Source: Dimorphilus gyrociliatus (lineage: Eukaryota; Annelida; Polychaeta; Dinophilidae). Taken from it: a DNA stretch of 64,000 nucleotides. Under the pieces are notes generated by a model. That model was not told the origin of the DNA. It did not search any database and was given only the letters and a program-made list of their open reading frames with translations. Every line of letters begins with the position of its first letter. The first letter of the stretch is position 1. The translations under genes and the position numbers were made by a program. The stretch spans positions 124,001-188,000 of the forward strand of contig CAJFCJ010000003.1 of the NCBI GenBank assembly GCA_904063045.1, given 5' to 3'. Positions 1 to 13,800 of this stretch are shown here, piece by piece.

Positions 1-163
1 GTTCTGTGTTTTCATTTATCGTATCTTCTTTCACGTTTTCGTATTTTCGCTCATTAGAGTAGCGAGATTGTTTTTTAATACTTTGTCTTTTATTTAACCT
101 GTTTTTAACAAATCCCTCTTAATAATCCAAACCTCTAACTCGCTCTGTTTCCGACCATGCCAG

Positions 164-912
164 CTTAAACAAGATTTAGAAGACAGGATATCCTCTTTAC
201 GCAACGTACTGTCGCAAAGGGACAGAGAAGTTCACGAGTTACGCAAACAATGTTCCAAGCTCGAGGCGGAAATTGGTACTTTGAAAAAGGAGGCTGACCC
301 CGGTTCTATAGCTGCTTTTAAGAAGGTTATTGCAGATAAAGAGAGGCAAATTGAAGATTTAAAACGTACAAAAGACGAAGATAGAAATGAAAAGAATTGC
401 GATACAAGTGAAAAAAGATTTAATGAAATTTTATTAGAAAAAGAAAATCTAGCTACAGAAGTATATAGGCTTAAAAAAGAATTAAAAGAAGGATCTATAA
501 ACTCATACCAAGAAGATAGATTAAGTAAGTATAAACAATGCAGTGTTAATATAATGGGGCATATCAATGGCAGTGTGTGCATATATACAGTTCATATACT
601 CGTATATATGTATGTAAGTGTATACTGTATAGGCATAAATGTCTAATTATAAATACTGTATAAATGTATATATAAGCAAACTATAGATTTGTACATAGGT
701 GTACATAAGAAAAAGAGAGTTAAAAAGAGTAAAAATACTGTATATATACAGAATATCTAGCGATATAAACATAGCAAGAATACCTATTTACTAGGTCATC
801 ATTTTTTTTAAATAATTGACATAACACGTCTAAATAATAAAAAATAAAATAGATAAAATTATCTCTTAAACTGTGCGTGTGTGGTTTCTTCAAATGTATA
901 AATATTTCATGC

Positions 913-957
<45 letters not shown>

Positions 958-1219
958 CTATCCTCCGCAAAATGCACCTGCCCGTATATATAAAAATGAA
1001 TAAACGACTGAATGAGTGAGCGAGAGAAAAACTTTAGCCAAATCGACATTTCATTACTTATTTGCATAAAGTATTTAATTATTATAGACCTATTTTTCTT
1101 TAATTTTATTTCCTATTCATAATTTCTTTATGATCTATTATTAGCAAATTTACGTTAGAAAGATCTAGTAATAAAAGAAATGGTGTTGAATTCTCTCTTA
1201 AGCAAATAATAAAAAAAAG

Positions 1220-1260
<41 letters not shown>

Positions 1261-4200
1261 AAGAAAGAAAGAAAAAAGATTATAGAGAATTTTAATTAAA
1301 TAAATTTTACACATGATGCTATATTGCTTTTTCTTATAGAAGAATCGGAAAATGACTTGGAAATTGCTCAGAATACGATTATTGCGGCGAGAAATGAGAT
1401 CAAAGAACTACAAGATAAATTATATTCGGTTAATGATTGTTTAAAAACGTTAGAAAATGAAAAAGATGATTTACGAAAAAAGAATAATTTATTAAAAGAA
1501 GAAGTCGATAGTATTCGATCGGAAAACGATGCTTTCCAGAGAAAAACTCCAATAATCGCTCACGATGTTAATGTAACTTCGTGCATTAAGGAAATTGATG
1601 ATTTAAGAACAGCTTTAAAGAATTTAAGGGCAAAAAATCACGAATTAGTAGAAGATAATATTCAATTATGTAATACGATAAAAGATATGCAAAGGTGTAG
1701 ATTTCTATCTTCAGGTAAGTTGTCAATATATAGCCGGATTTCATTTATTTCTCTCTCTCTCTGTCTCTCTCTTCTTTTGTTCGCTTTCTCATTCTCTTAT
1801 TATATTCAATTCTTGAACATATTGTGTATAAATAGTGCTATAATCTTCTTAAAACAACAAACTAGAACAAAGAAAATGATTGAAGCTTCTGTTTTCTGTT
1901 AACATTTCTCTCTTTCTCTCTTTCTTTCTTTCGTTCTTTCCATCCATCCTTCCTTTTCGTGTTAACTCCTTTCGCATTGCTAATTTTTAATTTTTAACAC
2001 AACTTTCTCTTATCCATTCAGAAACTTCCAATGATGATTTAGGCTTGACTAGCCGCTATTCAGCTTGTAGTGATTATGATTTTAACGATTTTGGCGTGGT
2101 TCAAAGGTCGAGGTCATTTGGTACTATTAACGGTGACGGTATATATCCTTATCTTTTATATATGTTTTTTAAGGAATTTTGTATTATATTTACAAGTTGA
2201 AAACGAGGCAAATTTTCATCCATCGTTTTTTCTTTATATTTCTTTCTTTCACTCCAAATGGCATCGATGTTATCAACGCCACCTGAATTTAATACCGTAC
2301 CTAATTAATTCTAGGGAGACAAAAAAAACGGAAGGCTAAAGGGGTATTATAGGGGGATGATGAGCAGAGGGGTATTAGCGTGGTAGAGAACAAACAAAAA
2401 CATACACTCACACACACGCGCGCGAGAAGGAAAGAAGGCAATACATAGATAGTTAGATAGATAGGAGAGAGAATAGAAAGAAAGAAATCAAAACTTGAAC
2501 AAAAAAGAAATTTTTTATCCTTTGTCCTTTTACTTATGCCTTTAAAGAAATCGAAGGAAAATTAGGCATATCCTATTAGAGCCTTGAACTAAATGAGGTT
2601 CTTTTGATCTGTTTAAAAGTAGAGGTGAAAAATCAATGGATTACTCTTTATTTTATTTTCTCTATTACTTTTGTAATGAAATATTTCAATTTAAAAGGAA
2701 AAAAGTTTGTTAATAAAATAAAAAAAGGAACTATGAGAGAGAGAGAGAGAAAGGGGGAAGAGAACAAAAAGTGGGAGCGAAACTATTAAATATAATAGAA
2801 AATATTGCACTGATAGGGGGAAATCAATAAGACTTTATAGAAGACAAACTATGGAAAATTACCACCTTTTTTTGTCTATTACTATTAGATTTAATTATGT
2901 AGATTCTTGATTGACATAATTGATGTTTATATATGAAAAGTTTATTACCAATTAATTAATTAATTTAGTTTGCGTTGTGTTAAAGAACCGAATAGAGAGA
3001 GAGAGAGAGAGAGACAGAGAGAGACAGATAGACAACCAGACAGAGAGAAGGATTACTTTTGTTTTTAGCAACTCCTCTTTTTCTTTTCCTCAAAAAAATA
3101 ATTCAAGTTCAATCGACTATTTGAGTTCTTTTTAGGAAAAAAACTTTAAGGCTTTTAATCTCTGTAAACGAATTCTAACGAAAATGTTTGTTTAATCAAC
3201 AGCCGATACAAAGGAGCCAAAATTGAATGGAAAGGAAAAATGGCATTCTGAAAGGCAAATTGAAAGGAAGATTAGGGAAAATCGTTAGTATTTAATTTAC
3301 GATTATAAATCCCTTTAATCTAACTTGCCTTCCCCACCTTTTTTTTTTACATTACTTTTGTTCATGCTCTTTCACTTTTTCTCTTTGCTTTTTGTCTCTT
3401 CTAGTACCCGAATACAAGCCAATGTCGAAGAGACAACCTGACATCGTTACAGATGTTCTAGACGATGTTGAAGCGGCTGAAACAATCGAAAATCAATCGA
3501 GTATTGAACATGTTCAAGAGGACAAGGCGCCATCTACTAGACCGGCTTCCACGAATAATTCTTGTATATCTGACGAATGGACGCCACCTAGAGGAAAGAC
3601 GAGAAAAATGGATTACCCCGAGTTCAAAGAGAATTCCAACTTGAGGGGAACGAATCAGATTCAAACGATTGATGTTCAAATGACAGACGACAGAAGGCGG
3701 CACTCGCGTCAGAATTCGTTCAATAGCGATAGCACCGATATAATATTGGACGCAGCTCAACAGGTGTCCTTCCAATCGTCTCTAGTGGATACAAATATGG
3801 CACCCGAGCAAATAATTGAGTGTAAGTAGATTTGTTCAGCGAATGCAAATTGTAAAAGTCTTATCGCTGAAGATGAATTATACTAGATAACAGACAGGAA
3901 ATGTTGGTTCGAAATAGGTACAAAATAGGCAAAACAATTCTGTCCTTTGTTCTTTTCCTCTAGACCGTAAAAGGGGTAAATGTCAACTTGAGCTTGCTTT
4001 AATACAGCACGAAGGTAAATGCTCCAATACATTGTATGGTATATAACAGTATTGGTTAATCAGGCGGAAAAAATCTCAGACAAAGAGCAAGCGCGTAAGA
4101 GAGGATTTTAGGGAGAGAGGGAGAGAGGGAGGAAAGGACGGAAGGAAGAGATAATGATATAGAGATAGAGAGAAAGTGTGAGCGACGTAGAGAAAGGTAG

Positions 4201-4754
4201 TAGAGGCTATAAGTAATTTGTTTTCTTTGGTCTAGAAAACGATTTAGTGTTCAAAAGTAGTAATTATATAATGGGGTATGATCGATAGACGGTAGAAAGA
4301 ATGAGTAGAGAAGAGAGAGAGAGAGAGAGTGAACAAGTGAGGGAAAGAATTAAGAATAAATAAATACATTATATGTTTAACAGATTCTCCTCCTGAATCG
4401 CCTTCAACATTAAGGACAACTCCAATTCCGACTCAACACAATAAACATTTGTACAAACCACCAACAAACAACTTATCAACCTTTTCAAAACGCCCTTTCG
4501 CTCCCCGATCACCGGCGGATATTCATATCGACGACGTTGTTAAATTCACAAGAAATGGTGGTAAAATTTCTCGAGGCCTGGTAAAATTTATTGGCCACTT
4601 ACCAGGCAAAAATGATGTCTATTTAGGGGTAGAATTAGAAAAGGAAGAAGGACGACACGATGGTATTTTTCAAGGACACCGTTTTTTTAATTGTAAACCA
4701 AAAAAAGGAGTATTCGTAGCTTTTTCTAAAGTCATATTAGCCTGGGGATTGTAG
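164..4754 (+). CDS. Coiled-coil protein with C-terminal CAP-Gly domain (5' end outside window)
   Basis: Six exons are joined by phase-1 GT-AG introns: 164-524, 1340-1714, 2022-2138, 3405-3821, 3964-4014 and 4384-4754 (TAG). They give 563 visible residues; the N-terminus lies before the window, because exon 164 starts at an acceptor with an open frame. Exons 1 and 2 encode long charged heptad-like coiled coil. Exons 3 to 5 are Ser/Asp-rich and look disordered. The last 75 residues or so are a CAP-Gly domain with the typical YLGVELEKEEGRHDG and FFNCKPKKGVFV stretches. By family knowledge, CAP-Gly domains bind C-terminal EEY/F tails of tubulin or EB proteins, so a microtubule-associated role is inferred. 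A C-terminal CAP-Gly recalls KIF13B or CEP350, but no motor domain is visible and I cannot assign an orthologue. All splice sites are canonical. Confidence 0.85.
1219..1276 (+). repeat. (GA)n/(GAAA)n microsatellite
   Basis: A near-perfect GA run passes into GAAA units, ending about 60 bp before exon 1340 of the CAP-Gly gene (intron 1). Confidence 0.9.
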
Positions 4755-4866
4755 AAGGATTTCATAGTGTTTTTTGTTTGTTTATTTTTTTTTTTTTAAA
4801 AAAAAAGAAAAGGAAATATCTTAATATAAAATATATATAAACCAATATAATTTATACGCAGTATAT

Positions 4867-4872
4867 AATAAA
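4867..4872 (+). terminator. Poly(A) signal of the CAP-Gly gene
   Basis: An AATAAA hexamer lies 113 bp after the CAP-Gly stop codon, in an AT-rich 3' UTR. A second AATAAA follows near 4928, so either may be used. Confidence 0.45.
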
Positions 4873-6689
4873 AATATGTCTTTTTACTGAATTTTTTCCA
4901 ATGTTTCTTTCTTTTTTTTATCATTTCAATAAAAAAGAATTTACGAAAAGAAAAACGAATCCAACTTTCTTTCTCTTTTTAGACAGTTTTATTTCTTTTT
5001 TTTTTTCAAACTAAAAATCAATTATAAATAGGCCTATATATAAATTTATATACATATATAAGTTATATAACTTGTATAAATGACTTGGTTAAACATACAA
5101 AAAAAACATATATAAAGAAGCGTTATCAATAATATGTATAAATGGTTTATGCATAATTATATAAGATACATGCATACATACATAAATACATAACATATAT
5201 ATATATATATATATATATTGCACAAAGCCTGCAAAATTTCACAGAATGAATTATATATATATATATATTAAATCTGTTTTGTTTTTTCGTCGACAGATAG
5301 ATGGCGACACTTGTGTTTTTCTAATTCAATTCTTTTTTTATTTCTATACATCTTTTGAGACATGTTCCTCCAAATGACAACATTTAAGAATAAGAGAATA
5401 GAATGTAACGTATAAATAATATGCATGTATAAATTAACGATAGATAGATAGATAGATAAATAAATAAATAATCTGTACACCATATAGCACAAGGCAGGTC
5501 GTCTCTTTCTTTCAAATAAATATTCATTCGTTCATTCATTCGTATTCTTAAGAAAATAACAGATTCGACGATATAAACTGAAAAGTAAACTGGTAAATTT
5601 TTTAACATGAATTATAAGAATAGAAAGAAAAGAGGCACGTTTTAATTTGTTCAACATTCATTCATTCATTCATTCATTAAATCTTTCATTCAGTCCAGCT
5701 CTCAATCATTCATCTTTCATTCCGATAAGATTATTTTCTGTACAATTTTGACTAGATTCCTCACTCGAATTCTTTTTCTTCTTCTTCTTCTTCTTCAACA
5801 TTTTATACAGTATATATATATATATATAGATTATAGATATAGATATTATGTCGTTAAAACGAACATCTGGAATGTATAAATAGTACGTCTTTCGTATACT
5901 AATCTAATTGTTTATATACACAAATATGGCAGATTTCAGTTGTCTTATAAATAGAAATTTAAAGTGACTTACTGACTGAATAATTAAAGAAATAAATTAA
6001 TGATAAATGACGTAATAATAACGTTTTCCAGGATAAGATAAAACCTTCATTACAAATTTAGTATAATATAAAATAATATAATTTTCCTCTCACGACCGCC
6101 ATGTTGGATTTCGAATTTCCCTTCACAGTCCTTCTAGCTAGCTGTATGTGCTTTTCGTAGTATTTATTACACTTTTCTCCTCTCCAAGAATTCATCATCT
6201 TTCTTCTCCGTGTAAAATCTGCACGATTTCATCTTTCTTTCTCTATCGCTCATCTTTTCCATTCAATTCATTTTTGTCGATTGTTGATTTTACCGATTCG
6301 GCTATTTCTCTCGTTTCTCTTATCTTTGCTCTAGATTGGAAAGGAGTAGAGGAAGAAAAAGGGAAAAATTAGGTTAACAATTCTAGTTCTTTGTAATAAT
6401 TAAAAACAATTCCATTGAAACGTTTCTTTCATTTTTCTCTTGCTTTTCATTCAAACAAAAATTGAAAAGAAAAATTGAAAGAAATGTCTTTCGGCTTTGT
6501 TTCATACCTCGATCAATGCGTCAGCTCCTTCTACATAAATTAATCGATGACGCCTACTGCAAAAATTTTGCAGTTTTTCTTATTGATTAGTTTTTTCATC
6601 AGCATGTTTACTAGTTTTTTTTTCTCTCAACATCAATCTCTCTTCTGTAGTAGATTTTCGTCTTTTCTATTCAAGCGTCATTTCCCGTT

Positions 6690-6900
6690 GTAGACGGTGA
6701 GGAAAGCTTCGACCGTCCAACACGACGGCCGAGAGAGGAATAAAAGTGGCAGCTGTGACGTCCTTTGTCGTCGAATTCTAGAACGATTTGTGCGCATGCG
6801 CAATTCATGAATATGAACGAGCACCTGCCACGCGACTTCTAGAGGAGTGGTTTCAAGGCGGGGTTCGCTGATGTAACAGTCGCGTGCCCGACAATTATTA
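6690..6900. promoter_or_regulatory. Orphan promoter-like GC-rich island
   Basis: In otherwise AT-rich DNA this block is rich in CpG. It contains the perfect palindrome TGCGCATGCGCA (the NRF-1 site consensus) near 6790, a TGACGTCC CRE-like site, TTCTAGAA (a heat-shock-element core), a second TTCTAGAG, and an AATAAAAG TATA-like box. No gene is recognised next to it. It might drive a non-coding first exon of the carotenoid oxygenase at 10 kb or an unrecognised transcript. Confidence 0.4.
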
Positions 6901-9820
6901 CGTAAAAAATTTAACTAAAATTATGGATCAATACCGTAATCGCTTATTCAAAGGTTCAATTTGAGATTTGAACATCATTAACTGTTGTTACATTTATATC
7001 TAATTAAACTAATACTATTGAAATGGGGGAAAGAAAGAACGAGACAAAAGATCTGCCCCCGCACACTTTTTTTTTTTTATTTCTGTCGCTCCCCCCTCAT
7101 ATCTCTCTCTCTCTCTCTCTCTCTCTCTCCTTTCTACTAACCCTACTTTCCTGTCCCCCAGGAAATTTTACGATATTGTTCAACTAGCGTTCTTTGTGCT
7201 CTTTGTTTAACATTTAAATAGTCTATAACAAGGACATTTATTTTGAACACAATGATGTCAAAAATAGAATTTTCCAATTGAACAAAGACCATTCAGATGT
7301 TCTTGTTCATGCGGATGCTGGCGGTTTATCTTTTTCTTACCGTATGTTTTACGAATTGAAGAGATAATTATTTAACTTTCAGATAAAATAAAAACTTTAA
7401 TGAATAATTGAAAAGTTAATATCCTTTCCATTTTTTCAACAATAAACCGTTCTTTGCCTCGATTAATGTTTTCTTTTCTTCTCTTCTTCTCTTTTGATGA
7501 ACATGTTTAATTACTTCTATTGAAAAACGTTCTTATTTTCAGTAATTTTCTTTCGCTTTATCCCCAATCCTTCGCTCTCCTACACTTATTCACCTACTTA
7601 TATACTCATTAAGTCGCTGCTTTCATTCCCTCTTTCTCCCTCTCTTTCTCTTTCTTTTAGAAACAACTATCTAAGAAGAGTATTTGTTTACATATATCTA
7701 TCTATCTACACATCTACCTACCAATTTCTTTGTAACCAGAGCAGTGAACGATAAAAAAGAAAAATCTCTTAAAAAATTTACGAGTATAAAGGTTAAAAAG
7801 AAAAAAAATAGGTGATGGGAGTGAGGAGGTGGGGGGTGTGGGAGGGAAATTACGAAATCCTATAACATCTGTTCAACCATCAGAAACAAGGAAAGAGGAA
7901 TCTTTATTCTTTTTTAACGACCTTTATTCAGATGTTTCATAATAGAGCGTGTTATGTGTTGGTTAACAGAGGGGGAGAGAGAGAGAAGGGGAAAAAGAGA
8001 AATAGAATTAATTTAGTAATACGGGTCTGATATAAATTTATACTGCTGAATAATTATACTAAAGTAAAAATGTATAGGTCTGCTATCATTCATTTCTTCT
8101 CTCTCTCTCTCTCTCTTTCTCAAATATTTGAATATTTTTTTAAATGATTCTCTGTTAAAAAACGTTCAAAAAAAGTGACGTCCTGAAAGGAGAAAGAGAA
8201 AAAGATTTTTCATAACGGGAAGAAACAAGAGCGAAATTTTGTAAGATTTCAGCAAAACCCTACATGTTTAAAACAATATAGGAATAATAAGGTTCTAATA
8301 AGGATTCTCTTCACGAACAACTTTTAGACCTAAGGCTATTTATAGCACACTAATACGGCGTTTAAACGTAACGCAAACGACGGAGGAGGGTGGAAGGGCG
8401 AAAGAGGGGCGGAGTGTACTTTTCAAGAATATTAACGCGTTAAAATTTATGAGGTTCGTTAAATAATTTATGGTTTTTTTTTTACTTTTGTTTTTTTAAA
8501 GAAATTTCAAAGTTAATTCTTGCAAAATGAAAGAAAAACAGCTAATTTATTCTCTTTTATATACCACGTGCCATAAATTTTAATCGTGATTTTTCGCCCG
8601 CTCTACGCATTATTTATCGTTAGATGTCGTTACGCACTCGATAGTGGTGCTACCTACAGCCAAAACGGGAAATACACAAACTATTATACGCTTAAGCTTC
8701 TCCGCTAAATTAAATATGAATCTTTTATAATAAAAATAAAAAGAGGGGAAGAAGAATTTTTCCTTTTTCTTCTTCTCTTTATATGGGAAAAAATATCGAA
8801 GTGAAACCATTGTGTGTCGAATTGTATTAGTTTGTTCTGGTTGAAGGAAGAGGGCAAGTAAGGGGGGAAGGAAGGAAGGACGGGCGGACGAACTGATAGG
8901 TGAATGTGTTTGAGAGTGAATATGACTAGTATATGGGAGTTCTTATTTACTAAATGACATTTATTCCCACGGCAATAGACTTGATGAAAACGCAAAACTA
9001 TTTCTGACTGTCCTCATTACGTTGATATACACTGTGTGTCAAGAAGGAATTAAGGATAGAGGAAAAGGTGTCTACTCTTCCCTTTTTTCATTCGATTGTC
9101 ATTTATTTCATCAAAACCTACGGTATACATTTTCATTGTTCCCGTTTCATTCTTCCAACTCGTCTTTTCCTCTCCTTTTTAATTAATCGAAATATAGAAA
9201 ACTGTACGAAGGAATATAAGAATAAAGATAGAATTGTTTTCCCTAGCCCTTGCTCCTTCTCTCCTAAACTCAATTATCGCTTTAATTAAACGAGGAAAGC
9301 TTGATTGGAGGAGAGAGAGAGAGAGAGAGAGTAGATTTTAAAAAACGGTAGAAAGAACTGGAGCTCTAGCTAATAATGAGAATATTTAAATATAAAGAGA
9401 GATACGTAGAGACTGGCAACGTTTTACAACTTTATCAATAGAGAATTCTTTGATTAGCCTAAGTATCAACCGTTATGAAATCAGAGACAGATTATCATCT
9501 CTCCCCTTTCCTATTTAATATTTTCATTAGCAACATTAATAATAAATTTCATATTCTTAGGACAACGTCCTACATAAAGGCCTACACCAATGGGAAAAGG
9601 CGCATGGAAGGATGTCCTGATTTGGCTATCACTTGTTGATATTTTAGAAGGAATAGGTAATGTAGCAGGTATTTATACAAGTTTAATTGTATATAAGCCT
9701 ATATATAAGGAAACAATATCACATGTTTAATGACATTTACCATCATTTTACATGCAAGAATTAGACAAAAAATGAAAAGAAGAGAGGAAGGAAAAAAGAG
9801 TGAGAGAGAGAAAAAAAAGG

Positions 9821-9827
<7 letters not shown>

Positions 9828-9868
<41 letters not shown>
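9828..9868 (+). repeat. (GA)n microsatellite
   Basis: A GA dinucleotide run about 40 bp long lies within a longer purine-only stretch, upstream of the oxygenase promoter. Confidence 0.9.
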
Positions 9869-9869
<1 letters not shown>

Positions 9870-10019
9870 AGTTAGCAAAAAACAAATATAATAACGTTAA
9901 GTAATAGTAATTAAGTGAAATGAAAAAATCATAATATTCATGAATTTGTAATCCTTATGTTCTATTGTTTCCGATGAAATCAATAATATATCCTAGCGTC
10001 GCAAAATCGATTCGACCGA

Positions 10020-10037
10020 TTAGCCACTAGGGGACGC
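10020..10037 (+). promoter_or_regulatory. CTCF-like site upstream of carotenoid oxygenase
   Basis: The sequence CCACTAGGGGACGCC lies about 55 bp before the oxygenase ATG. It differs by one base from the bilaterian CTCF core CCACTAGGGGGCGCC. It sits in a small CpG-containing block (about 9995-10088) that is probably the gene's core promoter or 5' UTR. Binding is inferred from the motif only. Confidence 0.35.
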
Positions 10038-10088
10038 CATCAATCTCAGGCGTTTTTCCCTATCCAGTAACGCAGTCAGTCTGAAACC

Positions 10089-12670
10089 ATGTACAAATAC
10101 TTTTGGAAGCCATTAGAAAAGGACCAACGGGATGCTGTGGAATGTGAAGTAAGAGGTAAGCATTAAATGTATGCAACAACAATTGTTAATTAATTAGGCG
10201 ATTTTGTAAAGTTTTCCGGTAAAAACAGTCGTCAATATGTCAAAAAGTGTGTTTACTCTTTGGGTGATAAATAAGAAATTGAACCTATCGCGTTACCTTT
10301 TCTCCTTCTCCTTTCTCTTTTTCCTCTCAACTCATTGGGATAGAGAGAAAGGAGAGAGAAAAAGAATGAAAGAAATGAAACGCATAATTCATCGTATTTA
10401 TTTACTCTTCTCTTCATGTTCTTAGAGCATTCTTAAAACTCTCTTCATATACGGTCAAACCGTAGTTATACACTTAACTATATTAACTGTAATTCTGCAA
10501 GGTACAAATATCAGAATTCTATAATACACAGTCATTCAGCGCCAAAGTATTATTGTAAGAATTGAATAAGCAAATAGGCAAACACAAATCTTATTTGGGG
10601 GAGGGGGTTAGGGGTGGTAGATTGGTAGATTGAAGAGAAAAAAAGGGCTGAAAGACGAAGAGGAGCAGTGAGAAAGAAGTAAAGAAAGATACACGAAAGG
10701 AGAATGAGGGATAGAGAGACATTTCACGAATAGATTGGGAATGAGAGAGAGAGAGAGATAAATATAGGGGAGACTATCAATTTTCTTCGTTCATCTAACC
10801 TTAAAGATACGGATAAATAATCTTGTAAAGTTTAATTTATTTTTATCTATCCTCTTCTCTACTTTTCATTCAAACGGAATGAGCGACAAAAATGCCATTA
10901 CCTTATCATTTCCTTTTACAATATGTTACACGTATGGATTTTATTTTATTCATTATATCTTTTTATACTTTTGTTTTTATATAAAAACAAAAAAGCCTTC
11001 ATATTTTTATAGAAAATTTTTCGCAGAATTATAATAAATAAGAAAAGACTTTTGACCTTGAAGAGTAACCTTTTAGTCCTGGTAGCATTATGAAGGGGAT
11101 GGGAGAGGAGCAAGAGGAGAGGAGGATTACAAGCGAAATATGAAGTTATAATAACTCTTGACACGATATATACCATTTAAGAATTACAGTATTCACAAAT
11201 AAAGAAACGAATAAATATAGACTCTATCTATAAATGAAGGATTTATATTTGAGATAAGCGTACACAATTCTCTTCTAAACTCCAACGTAGAGTGTCCCAT
11301 GCTATTTTTTTTCCCTTCAATAGTCATCTAAAGCATTTCGTTGACTATATAGTGAGTAAAGAGTAAACCAGAGTGTTTTCCGTCTTTCTAAAAAGGTTTT
11401 TCCTTTCAAGTGCAGTACATAGAAATAATATACATATATACTCTATTACACACATGTAGAAACGAGAATGTCTACTTTGACTGTGAAGAGAGAAAGGAGA
11501 TGTATATATATATAGGAGAGGGATAAAGATCCAGTGCCATATGATTTAGGAAGTACATCAAATTGACTTTGGCAGTAGTCTTTTCCCCTCTCCAATCTAT
11601 TGTATTGTTTATCAGCGGGAAGGAATAAAGGGGGAATAAATAAGCGAACGAGTAAACCACAAACAAACAATGGAATGGAAAGACAATGAGAGAAAAAGAT
11701 AAAACAAGTGTGAAAGATCACGTGAAAAAACCAAGTATCCAACAAATAAATCTAAGAATATTAATGCTATTCGCATAAGATAATGAAGATGAATAAAAAG
11801 TTGGATTTAAAGCTTTTCATTTGACTGTTAACCGCTTCGCAGTAGTTAAGGGAATAATGGAATGGCAAAGAGTCTTGACTCATTGCAGAATTATATAGCA
11901 TTAAGAATATGTGACTTGAGTAAAACGAAATTAAAGCATGGTAGTGGCGATGAAGAAAGCTTCGGCATATATGCGAATAGGCTTAAAAAGTGCATAAAAC
12001 TATAGATTATATATGCTGTACAGAGCGATATTCTGTATATATCAGTATATACATATATGGAAATATTTATATATCTGTATATTTATATAATACTATACTA
12101 AATAAATATATACATTTTTGGTGTTATTCCCTGGCGTCATCATAATACAGTTTTTTTTTTCCCTCTTATTTCTTTCGAAAAAAAGGAACCATCCCTTCGT
12201 GGTTAACCGGAACTCTATTCCGCAATGGTCCTGGAAAGTACGAGTTTGGTGAAGAGCAGTATAATCATCTTTTTGATGGAGCTGCTGTTTTGCACAAGTT
12301 CGTCTTCAACGAAGGGAAAGTTATTTATCAAAATCGTCTTCTAGACACGGATACTTATAGGTCTAATATGGCTGCAAATCGTATTGTCATTGGTGAATTT
12401 GGAACAGCTGTCGCTCCGGATCCTTGTAAGAATTTATTAAATCGATATTTTACTCATTTTTCCCGAAAAATGGAACAAACCGACAACACAAATGTAAACG
12501 TTGTGGAATTTTGTGATCAAATATATGCCCTAACCGAAACTCCTTATATGAACCGAATTGACCCAGAAAAATTGGTTGCAACTAAAAAGGTTTTTATCTT
12601 TTATTAAGAACGTATTCATTGCGCAATTAACCGTGACATATGCGGCTCATTAAGAGAGTGTGAGTGACCG

Positions 12671-12704
<34 letters not shown>

Positions 12705-13753
12705 CAACAGATAGAAAAAAGAGAAAACAAAGAGTAAAAGCAAGAGAATATGAGAATTTTAAAGAGCATAAAGTATATTTGCAAGAAAAACAAACAAACA
12801 CCTTGAACAAGTAGATGAATTGTGTTATAATGTACAGGTTAACCTTCACTTAATTCATGAAAGGAATCTATCCTTGTAGATTCATGAATAAAGCATAAAC
12901 GTGTACATAGTTTATTAATTTAAAAGGCCGAATGACCAGTTACATATTTAATATAAAAGTTTTCTATAGTTTCAAACTCTGCTCTGTTATTGAAAAAGCA
13001 ATAACTTGACAGAAATACCTTATTACGTGTGAATCTATCTCTGTTGGATCTCTAAAATAGACACAATCAGATGGGTTACTGAAGAGTTTTCTTCTTTCTC
13101 ATTTTCTTGCTCTCCTTCTCCTTCTTCTTCTCCTTCTTGCCTTTCCTTTTTAATCAAATGGAAATTGCACTGTCTTCTATGACATATTTTATATCCGAAG
13201 ACGTTGTCCAGATAGAAATGACTTGTTGAGAGGAGCTGGATAATAGATTACATCAACTAGATGATGTATAATATATACAGTACAAAGTACTATTGTAAGA
13301 TTAGAACTACGGTGGATTATTCATGCAGTAGATGTATAATTGTCTTTAGATTGTATACTACTGCATATAAGACGAATGAAGGAGAAAAGAAAAGTAACTT
13401 AGTAACATGGAAGGTAAAATAGATAAAAGAAATCAAGTCGTAAAGGAAAAAATTTCCTATAAAAGTAATAAATTAAAGAGTTTTTACCTAATTTATTACC
13501 TCATTAATCTACATTTTGCTTATTTCTCGCTGAATTAAAGTGCAAATAAATTTCCTTAAATTTTCCTTGACTCTTATTGAAAGGCAAAGAAAGGCGGACT
13601 ATTCAATCAAGAAATAAGGTTAATGAGTTTTCCTTAAGGAGTTTAGAAGCTAATTATTTAATGATCGAGCATATGAATATTAATTAAATTTAAAAGAATT
13701 AAAACAGAAAGTGAGTGAGTGAGTGAGTGAGTGAGGGAGGGAGGGAGGGAGTG

Positions 13754-13800
<47 letters not shown>

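Larger units (their letters stand above)
4755..10088. other. Intergenic stretch without recognised gene
   Basis: This stretch holds AT-rich DNA, (TA)n near 5196-5218, GATA and ATTC tetranucleotide runs at 5430-5700, and (CT)n at about 7099-7129 and 8098-8118. The only region of clearly different composition is the promoter-like island at 6690-6900. Short open frames here encode low-complexity Ser/Phe/Leu peptides typical of CT repeats and are not supported as genes. Confidence 0.6.

Noticed and set aside
6925-6955. Start codon MDQYRNRLFK after the orphan promoter island
   Set aside because: The following donor is poor (GTTCAA), the frame stops three codons later, and no downstream exon was found.
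9561-9660. Exon-like stretch after an AG with a short open frame and an internal GTAATG
   Set aside because: Two competing frames both reach stops quickly, no family resemblance is seen, and no partner exon has a matching phase.
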